Shown: positions 18,096 to 28,331, counted from the stretch's first letter. The stretch is 64,000 bases of DNA from Candidatus Heimdallarchaeota archaeon (GCA_011364965.1 RDOB01000004.1:1-64000); one strand, 5' to 3'. The notes: a model not told the origin generated them from the letters alone. A program made the numbers and translations.

Positions 18096-18294
18096 GTAAA
18101 TTCATCCAATGTATGTAAAATGAGAATTCTCTCTTATACGTTCATTTCAATAATAAATCGTTTAAGCTACAATAATATTTCTAAATTATATTTTTAATTA
18201 TTAAAAGCGTTTTAAATGAAATCAAATTTGAGAACGAAATTTTGCCCAAAAATCATATATTCAATTCTTCAGAGAAGAAAATGGTGTTTGTTAA

Positions 18295-19101
18295 ATGGTT
18301 TCAGCTTTATTAATTTCAATTGGTAATGAGCTATTATCAGGAAAAACAATTAATACTAATGCAACGTTTTTAGCAAAAAAATTGACTCAAATCGGCTTTA
18401 TAGTAAAAAAAATTGTAACCATCCCAGATAAAGAAGATATTGTTGTCGCAGAAATTCGAAATGCCCTTGAAAATGAAAATTATGGAATATTAATTCTTAC
18501 TGGTGGATTGGGTCCTACTTGGGATGACTCCACTGCTAAATTCCTCGGAACCGCCTTAAAAGTGGAGGTTCAGATCAATAACAAGGCACTAGAAATTGTA
18601 ACTCGTCGTTACCAAGAATTATATCGAGAGAAACTTGTTGATACTGCTGATATTACACCGGCTAGGGAAAAAATGGCCTATATACCGCTAGGAGGGAAAC
18701 CCATTGATAATAAAATAGGAACAGCACCAGGGATTTATTATTACCATCAAATATCTAATACTAAGATTTTTTGTCTTCCAGGTGTCCCTCGGGAAATGGA
18801 AAGTATGTTTTTCTCTATCGAAGACAATTTATTAACACTCGTGAGGACAGAAAAAACAGGATACTTCGAAATGGAATATTTAACTCATTTTAAGGATGAG
18901 TCTCTGCTGGCGCCTTATATTGACGAGGTTCTCCAAAAATTCAATGTCTGGATAAAATCTTTACCAGAAACATATCAAGAATACAAGAGTATTAAAGTTA
19001 TTATTTCTAAGACTGCAAATTCTAATAAAGAGGCAAAAAAGGAAGTTTTAGCAGCAAAACAATTATTAGAAGAATTATTATTGCATTCAAAAGGAAATTA
19101 A
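18295..19101 (+). CDS. CinA N-terminal / MoCF-type molybdopterin-binding domain protein
   Basis: A 268-residue protein of the CinA (COG1058) family. The beginning ALLISIGNELLSGKTINTN and the segment ILILTGGLGPTWDD are the conserved MoCF-domain motifs; GTAPGIYY and FCLPGVPREMESM are the typical CinA follow-on motifs. The C-terminal nicotinamide-nucleotide deamidase domain of bacterial CinA is missing, as is normal in archaea, where the protein is linked to pyridine-nucleotide (ADP-ribose) metabolism. A TATA-like run lies just upstream (about 18255). It stands alone, 136 nt before the Cdc48 gene and on the same strand. Confidence 0.85.
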   Translation: MVSALLISIGNELLSGKTINTNATFLAKKLTQIGFIVKKIVTIPDKEDIVVAEIRNALENENYGILILTGGLGPTWDDSTAKFLGTALKVEVQINNKALEIVTRRYQELYREKLVDTADITPAREKMAYIPLGGKPIDNKIGTAPGIYYYHQISNTKIFCLPGVPREMESMFFSIEDNLLTLVRTEKTGYFEMEYLTHFKDESLLAPYIDEVLQKFNVWIKSLPETYQEYKSIKVIISKTANSNKEAKKEVLAAKQLLEELLLHSKGN

Positions 19102-19237
19102 TTCAGATCAATCAGCTACAAAGACTTCTCTACATTGCATATTTCTACTCCTTAGGTGATAATATATCTAAATATTTAAGGAAGAAAAAAATCAATTCTT
19201 CCTTGATAATCAACTTAAATAAGAAAAATGATGTCTT

Positions 19238-21541
19238 ATGTCTGATGAATCTATTAAACCCCTCTTCTTAAAAGTGGCCGAAGCAAACCAAGGTGACGTT
19301 GGAAGAGGACTAGTCCGTATTGATTACCAGATAATGCGAGAACACAATCTCGAGACTGGGGATATCGTCGAAATATCTACTGATAGAGCAGGTGGAAGAA
19401 AAACTGGGGCATTAGTAATCCCTGGGAGAAGAGAAGATCGGGGAAAAAGGATTATTCGAATGGATGGCCTAATTAGAGGTAATGTTGGAACATCTTTAGG
19501 GGAAACTGTGAAAATAAGACCAATAAAGAAAAAAAAGGCGAAGAGGATTACGATAGCTCCAGCAGAAGAACGAATAAGGTTACTGGTCCGCTCTGACATA
19601 ATTCGTGAACGTTTACAGAATCATCCTATATCACGTGGGGATCTATTAGTTATTACGGGTCAGATCCGTAAAGTTCCACCTTCTGGTGGCCCAAGTGGAA
19701 CTGGTATGGATGACTTCATTTCTCGGTTTTTTGGAGCATCAAGTCCTGTAAGTTTGGGTGAAATCAAAGTCGTAGTTGTATCAACAGAACCAGAGGGAAT
19801 TGTTACAGTTGGGGAAACTACAGAAGTCAACATCATCGAAGAAGCACCAAAAGATTTGCGCATGATGCCTCGTGTGACTTATGAGGACATTGGAGGACTT
19901 TCAGAGGAAATTAAAAGGGTAAGGGAAATGATCGAATTACCCATGAAACATCCAGAGTTATTTGAGCGTCTTGGCATTGAACCTCCAAAAGGAGTGCTTC
20001 TTCATGGACCTCCAGGAACAGGAAAAACATTACTTGCCAAAGCAGTCGCAAATGAATCAGGGGTGAATTTTGTTTCAATTGCTGGACCTGAAATTATGTC
20101 CAAATTTTATGGTGAAAGTGAACAAAGAATCCGTGAGATCTTCCAGCAATCAGAAAAAGAAGCACCTAGTATTATATTTATTGATGAGCTGGATTCAATA
20201 GCAGCCAAACGGGAAGAGGTAACTGGAGAAGTTGAGCGACGGGTGGTTGCGCAATTACTTGCATTAATGGATGGATTGAAAAGCCGAGGAAAAGTAATTG
20301 TAATTGGTGCAACAAACCGTCCAAACGCACTTGACCCTGCTCTGAGACGCCCTGGGAGATTTGATCGTGAAATTGAGATTGGAGTTCCTGATAGAAATGG
20401 ACGCTACGAAGTGCTCTTAGTGCATACACGGGGAATGCCTCTTGCTGACGATGTAGATTTAGAACAAATTGCAGCGATAACACATGGATTTGTTGGCGCA
20501 GACATAGCAGCATTAGCAAAAGAAGCAGCAATGCATACACTACGCAAAATTCTTCCTAAAATTGACTTTGATAAACCTTTGTCTCCAGAAATTTTGCTTA
20601 AATTAGTAGTTTCAGAGGAGAATTTTGAAGAAGCACTAAAAGTCACTGAACCGTCAGCTATGAGAGAGGTATTATTGGAAATTCCCAACGTGAGATGGGA
20701 GGATGTCGGGGGTCTTGATGATGTTAAACAAAAACTTATAGAAGCAGTCGAATGGCCAATAGCCAATCCAGAAATCTTTAAACGCCATGGAATTCGACCC
20801 CCTCATGGTATCCTATTGTATGGCCCGCCAGGGACAGGAAAAACATTATTAGCGAAAGCTGTAGCTACAGAGAGCCAAGCAAATTTTATTGCAATCAGGG
20901 GCCCTGAATTGCTTTCCAAATGGGTGGGAGAAAGTGAAAAAGCAATAAGAGAAGTGTTCCGAAAAGCCAAACAAGCTGCTCCATCCATCATCTTTCTAGA
21001 TGAACTTGATGCTATAGCTCCACGAAGAGGAGCATTTACTGGAGGAAGTCATGTGATGGAAAGTGTTGTTAATCAAATTTTGTCCTTAATAGATGGATTG
21101 GAAAACTTAAGAGATGTAGTCATTTTAGCAGCAAGTAACAGACCTGATATGATTGATCCAGCTTTACTACGGCCAGGCCGATTTGATAGAGTCCTTTTAG
21201 TTAAACCACCTGACACAGAATCAAGAGAAAAGATACTAAAAATCCATACAAAAGGAATGAAATTAGCAAAAAATGTAGATCTTCCCCAGCTGGCTAAAGA
21301 TTTAGAATGGTACGTTGGTGCTGATATTGAAGCCATCTGTCGTGAAGCAGTTATGACAGCACTTCGTGAAGATATCAACACTGATTTTATTACTATCGAT
21401 CATTTCAAAGAAGCTTCTAAGGCTATTCACCCGAGTACTAGTGAGGATATAATCAAAAAATTTGAGGAAATGGAAAGACAATTACTTGGAAAATCAGAAA
21501 TTGGGCGAAAGGATTTACTAGGGTTAAAAGATTACCTCTAA
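19238..21541 (+). CDS. Cdc48/VCP-like AAA+ ATPase (two AAA domains)
   Basis: A full-length 767-residue Cdc48. The N domain (about 1-185; double-psi barrel beginning [14 protein letters not shown]) is followed by D1 and D2 AAA domains. Walker A GPPGTGKT occurs at about residues 256-263 and 529-536, Walker [11 protein letters not shown] and [10 protein letters not shown] follow each, and both domains have the GATNRP/AASNRPD sensor region and [16 protein letters not shown] arginine-finger motif. It unfolds protein substrates by ATP-driven threading, in archaea feeding the 20S proteasome. The C-terminus lacks the HbYX ending; the last residues are LKDYL, which may matter for proteasome docking. 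Convergent with the next gene, ends overlap by 4 nt. Confidence 0.97.
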   Translation: MSDESIKPLFLKVAEANQGDVGRGLVRIDYQIMREHNLETGDIVEISTDRAGGRKTGALVIPGRREDRGKRIIRMDGLIRGNVGTSLGETVKIRPIKKKKAKRITIAPAEERIRLLVRSDIIRERLQNHPISRGDLLVITGQIRKVPPSGGPSGTGMDDFISRFFGASSPVSLGEIKVVVVSTEPEGIVTVGETTEVNIIEEAPKDLRMMPRVTYEDIGGLSEEIKRVREMIELPMKHPELFERLGIEPPKGVLLHGPPGTGKTLLAKAVANESGVNFVSIAGPEIMSKFYGESEQRIREIFQQSEKEAPSIIFIDELDSIAAKREEVTGEVERRVVAQLLALMDGLKSRGKVIVIGATNRPNALDPALRRPGRFDREIEIGVPDRNGRYEVLLVHTRGMPLADDVDLEQIAAITHGFVGADIAALAKEAAMHTLRKILPKIDFDKPLSPEILLKLVVSEENFEEALKVTEPSAMREVLLEIPNVRWEDVGGLDDVKQKLIEAVEWPIANPEIFKRHGIRPPHGILLYGPPGTGKTLLAKAVATESQANFIAIRGPELLSKWVGESEKAIREVFRKAKQAAPSIIFLDELDAIAPRRGAFTGGSHVMESVVNQILSLIDGLENLRDVVILAASNRPDMIDPALLRPGRFDRVLLVKPPDTESREKILKIHTKGMKLAKNVDLPQLAKDLEWYVGADIEAICREAVMTALREDINTDFITIDHFKEASKAIHPSTSEDIIKKFEEMERQLLGKSEIGRKDLLGLKDYL

Positions 21542-22473
21542 GGCGATTTATAGATATCTAGAGGCCATTGCTTTTGCATTAATTTTAATAAAATTCGAGA
21601 GTCAAATTGATCCATTTCTATCGGACTGGTAGAAGTTTTCATCAGTCTCTCCGCTATTAATTTTGCACGAACCACTGAATCTGAATATCCTATAATAAGT
21701 CCTATTACTAATGGATGATTCTTCACAACAACTAATTGTAAATCAGAGGCGGTTAACACTTCCATCCCTGTTGATTCTTTGTTCAACTCGCTCATTGTTT
21801 CATTAATGCCCTTATTCAGCTGATCAAGTACAGTTGTAGAGATATTTGTGAATTTAGTTGTGTAGATTTGATTCGTTTCAAGATCTATCAGTATTACAAC
21901 CCGAACTTTGCATTTAAAACGAGATTCTTCTCCAGCTATGACATCTGCTAACCAATCAAATGCATCATAAAAATTTTCACCAGTTTTAGCTGAAATCCTA
22001 AACAATCCGACTGGTCTTGCCGATCTTGCAGCTCTGGGGAGATCTAAGTCCTTAACGATCAAATCAAATGACCGTGAACCAGGGAGATCAATTTTATTGG
22101 CAATGAAAAGAACGGGAACCTTATCATTCTGCTGTATTGAGTTCCAAAATGCTTCTGATGCTTCTGATATTCTTATATCAGCACTATCAAGCACAAATAC
22201 TATTGCTGATGCCTTTTTTATTGAGTCATGCCAGAGAAGATTACGATAGATTTGTTGTCCACCCAAATCAACTAAATTAAATTCAATTTGTCTATAACGA
22301 ACGGTACGGTAATTCACTCCTAGAGTTCGTGTGGTAGGAATAAATTCAGAACGAAGTAAACGATTAACAATTGTGGTTTTCCCAGCACCATCAAGACCAA
22401 TAATTGCGATCTCGTATTTCTCGGATTCTTTTGCATGGAATATCCGCCGGAGGATGCTTGACACAGTTATCAC
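21538..22473 (-). CDS. Arf-like small GTPase fused to a C-terminal longin/roadblock-like domain
   Basis: A 311-residue fusion. Residues 20-180 are an Arf/Sar-type GTPase: G1 GLDGAGKTT (26-34), an effector Thr near 47-50, G3 DLGGQ (69-73), G4 NKID (126-129) and G5 SAK (161-163). The DxGGQ catalytic glutamine is present, so GTP hydrolysis is expected. An amphipathic N-terminal stretch (SSILRRIF) could insert in membranes as in Arf. Residues 188-290 (RVVILIDLETNQIYTTKF, a helix, VLTASDLQLVVVKNHPLVIGLIIGY, a final long helix) look like a longin/roadblock fold, the fold that usually binds GTPases in trans. Asgard genomes carry many small GTPases; this domain pairing is notable. The C-terminal domain call is inference. 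Confidence 0.8.
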   Translation of the reverse strand: MITVSSILRRIFHAKESEKYEIAIIGLDGAGKTTIVNRLLRSEFIPTTRTLGVNYRTVRYRQIEFNLVDLGGQQIYRNLLWHDSIKKASAIVFVLDSADIRISEASEAFWNSIQQNDKVPVLFIANKIDLPGSRSFDLIVKDLDLPRAARSARPVGLFRISAKTGENFYDAFDWLADVIAGEESRFKCKVRVVILIDLETNQIYTTKFTNISTTVLDQLNKGINETMSELNKESTGMEVLTASDLQLVVVKNHPLVIGLIIGYSDSVVRAKLIAERLMKTSTSPIEMDQFDSRILLKLMQKQWPLDIYKSP

Positions 22474-22891
22474 CGAGTACCTGCAGTCTAAATTATATTC
22501 AAAAAATGATGAATGAGAAAATTACTGCAAAGATGGGACTTTTAATCTATTCAAGTAATTCATTGTCTTTGCTGATAAATCTTTACTAATATTAATTTTC
22601 TAATCTAGGCAAAATTTCAATTTTCAAACAATTTGAGTCCTCCACCATAGTTTTTTGAAAAAAAATATTGCAATTGGAGACAGTTTTGAAAACATCTATC
22701 AATTTTTTCTTTATAATACCAAATAAGATTTGAACTCCAAAATAAATACTTTTTAAGATCACACTGTGAACTTTGAATTTTTCTTAAGCAAAAAAAAGGG
22801 ATAATTTCTATAAACTCAGATTAACACATATGAAGAAATTTAATATCATTATGAGCAAGCTCAAAAAACTAAATCTTGGAGGCTATCCGTC
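22474..22891. other. Intergenic region with no gene seen (promoter of 22892 gene at its end)
   Basis: This stretch is very AT-rich. A TATA-like TCTATAAA lies at 22808-22815, about 25 nt before the A of a short reading frame at 22830 (21 codons) that ends in the TTGA overlapping the next start codon. It could be the promoter for the following gene, with the short frame as an accidental or leader reading frame. Nothing else is recognisable here. Confidence 0.4.
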
Positions 22892-23839
22892 TTGAATATA
22901 AGTTTTCCCGAAACGACAGAATATCATGACCTTAAAAATACAATGAATGAAATTAAAAATTTAAAAATACAAGGAGCGACAAATGTAGCGATATTTGGGG
23001 TCAGAGCGTTTGCTAAACACGCAACAACTGTTCCATTAAAAGATAAAGAATTACAAGCCCATTTAGAAACTGTTGTTGATGAATTAAGTAGTTTGAGAGT
23101 TACAGAGCCAGCACTTAGAAATGGATTAAGATATATTTTAACGGGGATTAGACTAGATGGAAAAGACAACGCGGAAATGCATGGCGAAAAATACATCAAT
23201 CTAATAAATGAAGCAAAGCATAAAATATTTCGGATTGGAGCGGAGAGAATTCGAGATGGGTCTGTCATGTTTACCCATTGCCATTCCTCAATTACAGTTG
23301 GTATATTCTTAGAAGCTGCAAAACAGGGAAAAGAATTCGAGGTTATTAACACAGAGACACGCCCTCTGTTTCAGGGTCGGAAAACGGCTAAAACATTACT
23401 TGAAAATAATATTAAGGTTATTCACATTGTTGACTCGGCGATGAGATGGGCAATGAATCGATTTAATCCCCATATGATCTTGCTAGGCGCCGATGCTATT
23501 ACAGTAGAGGGAGTAGCTCTCAATAAAATCGGTTCCCGTTTATGTGCTCTTGCGTCGGAAGAAGAGCATATTCCTCTCTATATATGTACGTCGTTGTTAA
23601 AATATGATCAAGCGACTAGTATAGGACGACTAAGTGAAATCGAAATGCGAGATCCATTTGAAATATGGGGTGAAGATGCCCCTGTTGGTATAAAAGTACT
23701 GAATCCGGCCTTTGAAACCATTGATAGAGGAAATATTTCAGCTTACATAACAGAGGCAGGATTGATCCCTCCACAAAGCATTCACATAACTTTTGAGCAA
23801 TTATATGGAAAGAAAATAAAAGATTATCATCATTGGTAA
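22892..23839 (+). CDS. Ribose-1,5-bisphosphate isomerase / eIF2B-alpha-like protein
   Basis: A 315-residue member of the aIF2B/e2b2/ribose-1,5-bisphosphate isomerase family. Family marks are the THCHSS segment with the candidate catalytic Cys, NTETRPLFQGR, and LLGADAIT with the candidate catalytic Asp, plus KIGSRLCALASEEEHIPLYICTS. In archaea this enzyme isomerises ribose 1,5-bisphosphate to ribulose 1,5-bisphosphate in the AMP/pentose pathway that feeds type III Rubisco; some homologues act in methionine salvage instead. No Rubisco or AMP phosphorylase gene is in the window. The start is a TTG at 22892, 8 nt after a GGAGG Shine-Dalgarno; no ATG is usable in frame. Confidence 0.85.
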   Translation: MNISFPETTEYHDLKNTMNEIKNLKIQGATNVAIFGVRAFAKHATTVPLKDKELQAHLETVVDELSSLRVTEPALRNGLRYILTGIRLDGKDNAEMHGEKYINLINEAKHKIFRIGAERIRDGSVMFTHCHSSITVGIFLEAAKQGKEFEVINTETRPLFQGRKTAKTLLENNIKVIHIVDSAMRWAMNRFNPHMILLGADAITVEGVALNKIGSRLCALASEEEHIPLYICTSLLKYDQATSIGRLSEIEMRDPFEIWGEDAPVGIKVLNPAFETIDRGNISAYITEAGLIPPQSIHITFEQLYGKKIKDYHHW

Positions 23840-23852
23840 ATGTTTTCTCTAA

Positions 23853-24272
23853 TTAGCGGATATCAGGGCCATCACCTAAATAATAAGTATCATCTTGAAT
23901 GAAGCCTGCCTTCTCGAGTTCATCGCTTACAGATTTGAGAATAAGCTCTTCTTCTGACTCGTCATCCTCATAAGGCCATAACGTAAAGCCCACAATTATC
24001 TCGCAGCTATATGTTTCTTCATCATAGCTATCTAATTCTATTTTAAAAACTCGAGCGGTACCAACATATTCTTGATCTAAAGCTTTGGCTACCTCAATTA
24101 GATTAGCATCAACCTCTTCAAATGATAATTCATCTCCCTCCCGAAATATTCCATTAAAATCGTAATACCGCGTTATTGCTGAAGTTAAAGATTCAGGACT
24201 AGCCAAGTGAAAACACTTCCTAATTATTACTCTTTTTGTTTTGTTATTATTTATTTCTATAGAAGAATTCAT
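23853..24272 (-). CDS. Hypothetical protein
   Basis: A 139-residue acidic, soluble protein, likely alpha/beta, with an extended YSCEIIVGFTLWPYEDDESEEE stretch and a final ELEKAGFIQDDTYYLGDG. I do not recognise it. It overlaps the start of the NreA-like gene downstream (24272 vs 24247 in antisense numbering: its stop side is distinct, but the 3' end of NreA is within 26 nt of its start), so the two may share a transcript in which NreA comes first. No function is suggested. Confidence 0.55.
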   Translation of the reverse strand: MNSSIEINNNKTKRVIIRKCFHLASPESLTSAITRYYDFNGIFREGDELSFEEVDANLIEVAKALDQEYVGTARVFKIELDSYDEETYSCEIIVGFTLWPYEDDESEEELILKSVSDELEKAGFIQDDTYYLGDGPDIR

Positions 24273-25512
24273 TTAAGGTTTTTTGATTTAAGATTGGAGA
24301 TTTTCGTCTGTAATATTGCATGGGAATTGTTAAATTAGGACTAATGAAATCTAGTGCCGCGTTTAAATCCGTAAATGATCTAATGGGTTGCTTGAGAGCT
24401 TGTCGTACATTTTCTCTCACCTGCCAAACTCCCAACGGGATTGCATATCCTTTTCCCACCTCACGAATTGCCAGAACTGCAGCTTTTCTTTTTAATTTGA
24501 ATAACCTTTCAAGAACAGCTAATCTAGCAGCATAATATCCACCAACAGTATTTGAAGCATAAGTTTTTCTACCAAATGCACCTTCATAATCAGATGAAAT
24601 AGATGGAGTCTCTCCAGTCAAGTTCCAAGCGCTTTCTTGTTTCCAAGCTTCGTGATAATCAAAAAACCAATTTCTTTCTGGAAGGAATAATATCCAAAAA
24701 TCATTATCTAGATATGAATTGTAATAAATCGTGTAATCTTGAACCTCAGGAAAGTCTTTAATAATATTTCGGATATTATTTCCAATAGTATCATCCACAG
24801 CAGTTATACTCCATCGTGTAGGGACAAATTTTCGCCGTTTATTCGTTCCAAGTAACCCTGCTGAAAAAATTCTTGAGATCTGAGTCACAGATGATTTATC
24901 TGAATAAAGACTGTTGATTGCAGATGTTGCATGAAGATCTGTATCTGACACGATCCGTTCTATTTTGAAATTAATCTTTGGTGATGAAGCTAATTCTATT
25001 GAATCAATATTTACTCTTGCTCCCATTGGTTGAGTAAATTGGTTGAAACTAAGATTAAGTTGTGGTTTTTTGGAAAATTTTACTTCCAGATCAACTGGTG
25101 ATGATGCTTGAACCTGTTCTCGAGTAATTTCTAGTAATTTGGGAATTTTAGGGTCACTGATCCACTTGATATTAACTGGATCTCCCATAAAACGAAAAAG
25201 CTTTGCTCTAAGAGAAACAATTTCTTGAAGAGTCATTCCCGTTTTCCATAAGTCAGGTTCATCAATAATGGTAATATTATCCCAATCAATAGCCCCCATT
25301 GGCCCTATTCTAACGTCAGGATATCCATATCGGCCTACAAATAGACTTGGAGGACTTGGACCAAAATAACTACTTTTTAACTTCGGTAAAAGTTTCCTAA
25401 CTGGTATTAAAGCCTTAGTTCTGATTAGAATGGGGCAGTAAGTTAAACCACAAAGATATTTTCCTCCTTTACACCGCAAACAAAGCTTCTCATCAGTAGG
25501 AGCTTTAACCAT
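24247..25512 (-). CDS. nreA: DNA repair protein NreA-like, with C-terminal PCNA-binding motif
   Basis: A 421-residue NreA-family protein. It opens with CLRCKGGKYLCGLTYCP, the cysteine cluster expected of the family's zinc-binding N-terminus, followed by SSYFGPSPPSLFVGRYGYPDVRIGP, which is a hallmark NreA block. The last ten residues contain QKTLNEFF, a textbook PCNA-interacting (PIP) box at the extreme C-terminus. NreA proteins act in archaeal DNA repair, with PCNA recruitment through this tail. The gene lies 29 nt after endonuclease Q, also a PCNA-linked repair enzyme, on the same strand; co-transcription is likely. Confidence 0.88.
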   Translation of the reverse strand: MVKAPTDEKLCLRCKGGKYLCGLTYCPILIRTKALIPVRKLLPKLKSSYFGPSPPSLFVGRYGYPDVRIGPMGAIDWDNITIIDEPDLWKTGMTLQEIVSLRAKLFRFMGDPVNIKWISDPKIPKLLEITREQVQASSPVDLEVKFSKKPQLNLSFNQFTQPMGARVNIDSIELASSPKINFKIERIVSDTDLHATSAINSLYSDKSSVTQISRIFSAGLLGTNKRRKFVPTRWSITAVDDTIGNNIRNIIKDFPEVQDYTIYYNSYLDNDFWILFLPERNWFFDYHEAWKQESAWNLTGETPSISSDYEGAFGRKTYASNTVGGYYAARLAVLERLFKLKRKAAVLAIREVGKGYAIPLGVWQVRENVRQALKQPIRSFTDLNAALDFISPNLTIPMQYYRRKSPILNQKTLNEFFYRNK

Positions 25513-25541
25513 TTTTCCACCTTTCGATCATGTAAAATTCT

Positions 25542-26930
25542 TCATTTTAGGAATTCAGTTAGCGCTTTATTAGAGCGCGAAGAATTAATCACTTTAACAT
25601 CTTTATAGTTTCCTCTCTGGCCAATTTCCAATGAACCATACTCACCATCATACCCATATGGCTTGAAGGTAAAGTTACCAGCTTTTACCTCTAATATTGC
25701 GCTAAGAATTGGCTCGGAGATTACCCCTTCCAATTTACTCCTTATTTCAGCTGAAGAAATTTGCCATAAGTGACTCTCTGGACCTAAAATTTCAACAATT
25801 TTTTGATAATGACTAATTATTGATTTAGATGTCTTTGTTTTGATAATCAATATATGTGAAAGAATATCAATTAATGGAACCATATGAATGAAATGTTGCT
25901 TAGGTTTAACATCAATCAGATTTCTATGGGCGCCTTGGGCTCGACCAATTTCAACGCATCTCTGAAAAACTCCTATAGTTAGAGATTTATGGCAAATAGG
26001 GCACCGATCGTTATCTGGAACATGTTGAGGGGAGAAAAAACAATATTCGTTCTCGTGATGCAGACCAGGTTTCTTTCTACCTCCTCGATGTCCTGTTAGG
26101 AAGAATCGTCCCTCTTCTGGGGGAAATTCAGCTGTAAATACAATTTTACCTTTTCTCAATGAGTCTAAAATGCTCGAATATGTTCTATCATGACAAGAAA
26201 TAACGGTAAATTCCCGTCCCATTCTATGCAACGAACTTGAATGAGCATCAGAGTTCGATATTAATATTTTATCATCGAGTTCAGGGATTAGCCCCAAGAA
26301 AACAGGATCAGCTGACAATCCTGTCTCAAAAATTTTTAACCGAGGACTAGCAGTTCCAAAAAATTTATCTAGTTTATTTATTCGGATGTTTGAACCAAAA
26401 ACTCCTTGTGGGGTCATTATATGGGCAGGAATCGCGTCAATTAGTGAATCGATGTCTAATATCGAATTTATTCGCTTACCAACCTCTCCAGGATCACCGC
26501 ATTTGATAAATGGACGTGCCATTTTCTTTTGCTTTACTTCCCACTTCTCCAATAGATCATTTAAGCTATCAATTGTGCTAAAATCTGGAAAAAGAAAAAC
26601 AACATGAACAATTTTGGATCTTTTCCCAATTGGGGCAGTAAAAATTAATTCTGTTTGTAACATAAAAGCGGGAGTGGATGATCCTTGAAATATATAAATC
26701 CCTGATTTCTCTTCAGTTAATTCTGATTTGAGAATTTCAGTCCATTGAGTAAATTGAGAATCTCCAGTTCCGATAACATCAATGCCTTTTAATGGCATTG
26801 TCTCTGTGATCTTTGTTAAATGCTCTAATGCTTTTTTACGATTGCTAGAAATCGTTTCAGGGCTAATCTTGAGAGATTGAGTTCCACCAGCAAATACTGA
26901 ATGTGAATGTAGATCCAATGCCAATTCCAA
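25542..26930 (-). CDS. Endonuclease Q-like PHP-domain nuclease
   Basis: A 462-residue protein of the EndoQ/TIGR00375 family. The PHP phosphoesterase part starts DLHSHSVFAGG and contains GIDVIGTGDSQFTQW and ISNSDAHS metal sites; a zinc finger follows (HVPDNDRCPICHKSLTIGV then CVEIG), then a C-terminal helical region. EndoQ nicks DNA 5' to deaminated bases (uracil, hypoxanthine) and abasic sites, initiating base repair in archaea. Its last residues NKALTEFLK resemble a weak PIP box. Next to NreA and on the same strand, it forms a likely base-damage repair unit. Confidence 0.88.
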   Translation of the reverse strand: MELALDLHSHSVFAGGTQSLKISPETISSNRKKALEHLTKITETMPLKGIDVIGTGDSQFTQWTEILKSELTEEKSGIYIFQGSSTPAFMLQTELIFTAPIGKRSKIVHVVFLFPDFSTIDSLNDLLEKWEVKQKKMARPFIKCGDPGEVGKRINSILDIDSLIDAIPAHIMTPQGVFGSNIRINKLDKFFGTASPRLKIFETGLSADPVFLGLIPELDDKILISNSDAHSSSLHRMGREFTVISCHDRTYSSILDSLRKGKIVFTAEFPPEEGRFFLTGHRGGRKKPGLHHENEYCFFSPQHVPDNDRCPICHKSLTIGVFQRCVEIGRAQGAHRNLIDVKPKQHFIHMVPLIDILSHILIIKTKTSKSIISHYQKIVEILGPESHLWQISSAEIRSKLEGVISEPILSAILEVKAGNFTFKPYGYDGEYGSLEIGQRGNYKDVKVINSSRSNKALTEFLK

Positions 26931-26954
26931 TTTTAAAATTCCCTCATGATGAAA

Positions 26955-28247
26955 TTAGTGTTCTTCGATCCTTTCAGTGGATTTGTTTGACCGAAATTCA
27001 AGCATTTGTTCACTAACCAATTTTAATAATCCAACTCCTTTAGTTGACTCTCCAACCATAAATAAGAATGTATCCTCTTTCGAATTAACCCCCCATTTCA
27101 GAACTATAGAATTAGAACCATGCTGTGACAAAACTAATTGTACTAAATCAGAACGAAAGAGACGTGAGCTGGTTTGATTCATTAACATGAATATCTGACA
27201 TATAAAAGAATGTTTCCGAAAAACATGTGGAGAGGAACCCCTTAATGTATCAACTCTCTTTCCTCTTGCTCTTAGAATAGAGACATCAGTAACTATAGGA
27301 TGAAATGCATGAAATAACTGAAAACTATTAGAGATAAATTGATTCTCAAGGAATTTCTGGCTAAAATCAGAGAAAGTAGGAGAGGGACTGGGAAAATAAT
27401 CTGTATATGAAAAAGGTGTTTGCATCTTTAAATCCCATACAATCTCTCGAAAACTCCTAAAAAGACTTCCTAAGCGCCCTTTACTAGAGCTAAAAGCGAT
27501 AATAAAAATATTCTCAATGGAAATCAAATAAAATTGCTGTTTGTTAAATGTTCTTCCGTGGATTTCAATTGGTAGAACATCGAAAAATGCTCCGAACGAC
27601 TTTAATTCATCTTGATAATGTTGAAGAACGTTGGGAATGTCTTCTACTAAGGATATAATTTCAGGTGACAGAACGATGTTATGAACTGCACGAATAGTTC
27701 CATCTGAAATTAGCACGGTTTCTTGATCTGTACATATTTCACTGATTCGATTCTGAATAGTATTGTCTATTTTGGTCAATAATATTTTTTTTATATTATT
27801 AAAGAGAGTTTCAAGAGAGAAATTATCGTAATAATTAGTATTTTGATATTTTATTTCCGTTATAGCATCTTGCAGAATATTGCTAAAAGCTAAGGAATGC
27901 TGTAAGAGTTTATCTTGATGAGATCTCGGTATAAAAAGCATAAAACTTTCTATTCTGTTTTTTCCTCTCACGCTAGGATCTTCAATCGCAAATGAATGAA
28001 TTAAAACCCTCCCTTGAATTCCCGTGACGTTTATTGGGATAATAGCAGTATCAGGTTCTCCTGTGGGTTCACCAACTCCTATTGCCATAGTAAATAAGGT
28101 TGTTGTTATCCCTTGGAGGATAATCTTCGGAATGTCTAATCCATGTTCCATAGAAGATTTTAGTACTGGGCCTTGCTCGTCATGAAAACTAATGTGAGCT
28201 AAAAAGAATTGTACAGGAATTGAATCTCCATTTTGATGCAACTTCAT
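26955..28247 (-). CDS. Putative longin-domain protein (NPRL2/DENN-like pattern)
   Basis: A 430-residue protein that I do not recognise as a named family. The N-terminal ~115 residues have the layout of the longin domain of NPRL2/folliculin/DENN-type proteins: strand VQFFLAHISFHDEQGPVLKSS (with a G-P after the first turn), a helix with DIPKIILQGITTTLFTMAIG, a short turn, strand RVLIHSFAIEDP and RGKNRIESFMLFIP, where NPRL2 has YSRNxLLFNxGFV. The rest is alpha/beta with no catalytic motif. It is the next gene after the EndoQ gene (24 nt) and before a zinc-ribbon and a roadblock gene; roadblock and longin proteins are the usual partners of small GTPases. Inference only. Confidence 0.4.
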   Translation of the reverse strand: MKLHQNGDSIPVQFFLAHISFHDEQGPVLKSSMEHGLDIPKIILQGITTTLFTMAIGVGEPTGEPDTAIIPINVTGIQGRVLIHSFAIEDPSVRGKNRIESFMLFIPRSHQDKLLQHSLAFSNILQDAITEIKYQNTNYYDNFSLETLFNNIKKILLTKIDNTIQNRISEICTDQETVLISDGTIRAVHNIVLSPEIISLVEDIPNVLQHYQDELKSFGAFFDVLPIEIHGRTFNKQQFYLISIENIFIIAFSSSKGRLGSLFRSFREIVWDLKMQTPFSYTDYFPSPSPTFSDFSQKFLENQFISNSFQLFHAFHPIVTDVSILRARGKRVDTLRGSSPHVFRKHSFICQIFMLMNQTSSRLFRSDLVQLVLSQHGSNSIVLKWGVNSKEDTFLFMVGESTKGVGLLKLVSEQMLEFRSNKSTERIEEH

Positions 28248-28331
28248 ATTATTATGCCTACAATATACTTCATCGATTTTTTTTCAAGTATTTTTTGTTT
28301 TTTAAATCAAAAATTCTGCTATGGAGGTATG

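Noticed and set aside
20178-20540. 120-codon minus-strand frame inside the Cdc48 gene
   Set aside because: It lies entirely within a strong conserved gene on the other strand; Leu/Gln-rich shadow composition.
22830-22895. 21-codon frame ending in the TTGA that overlaps the next start codon
   Set aside because: Too short to support without conservation; noted in the promoter region entry.
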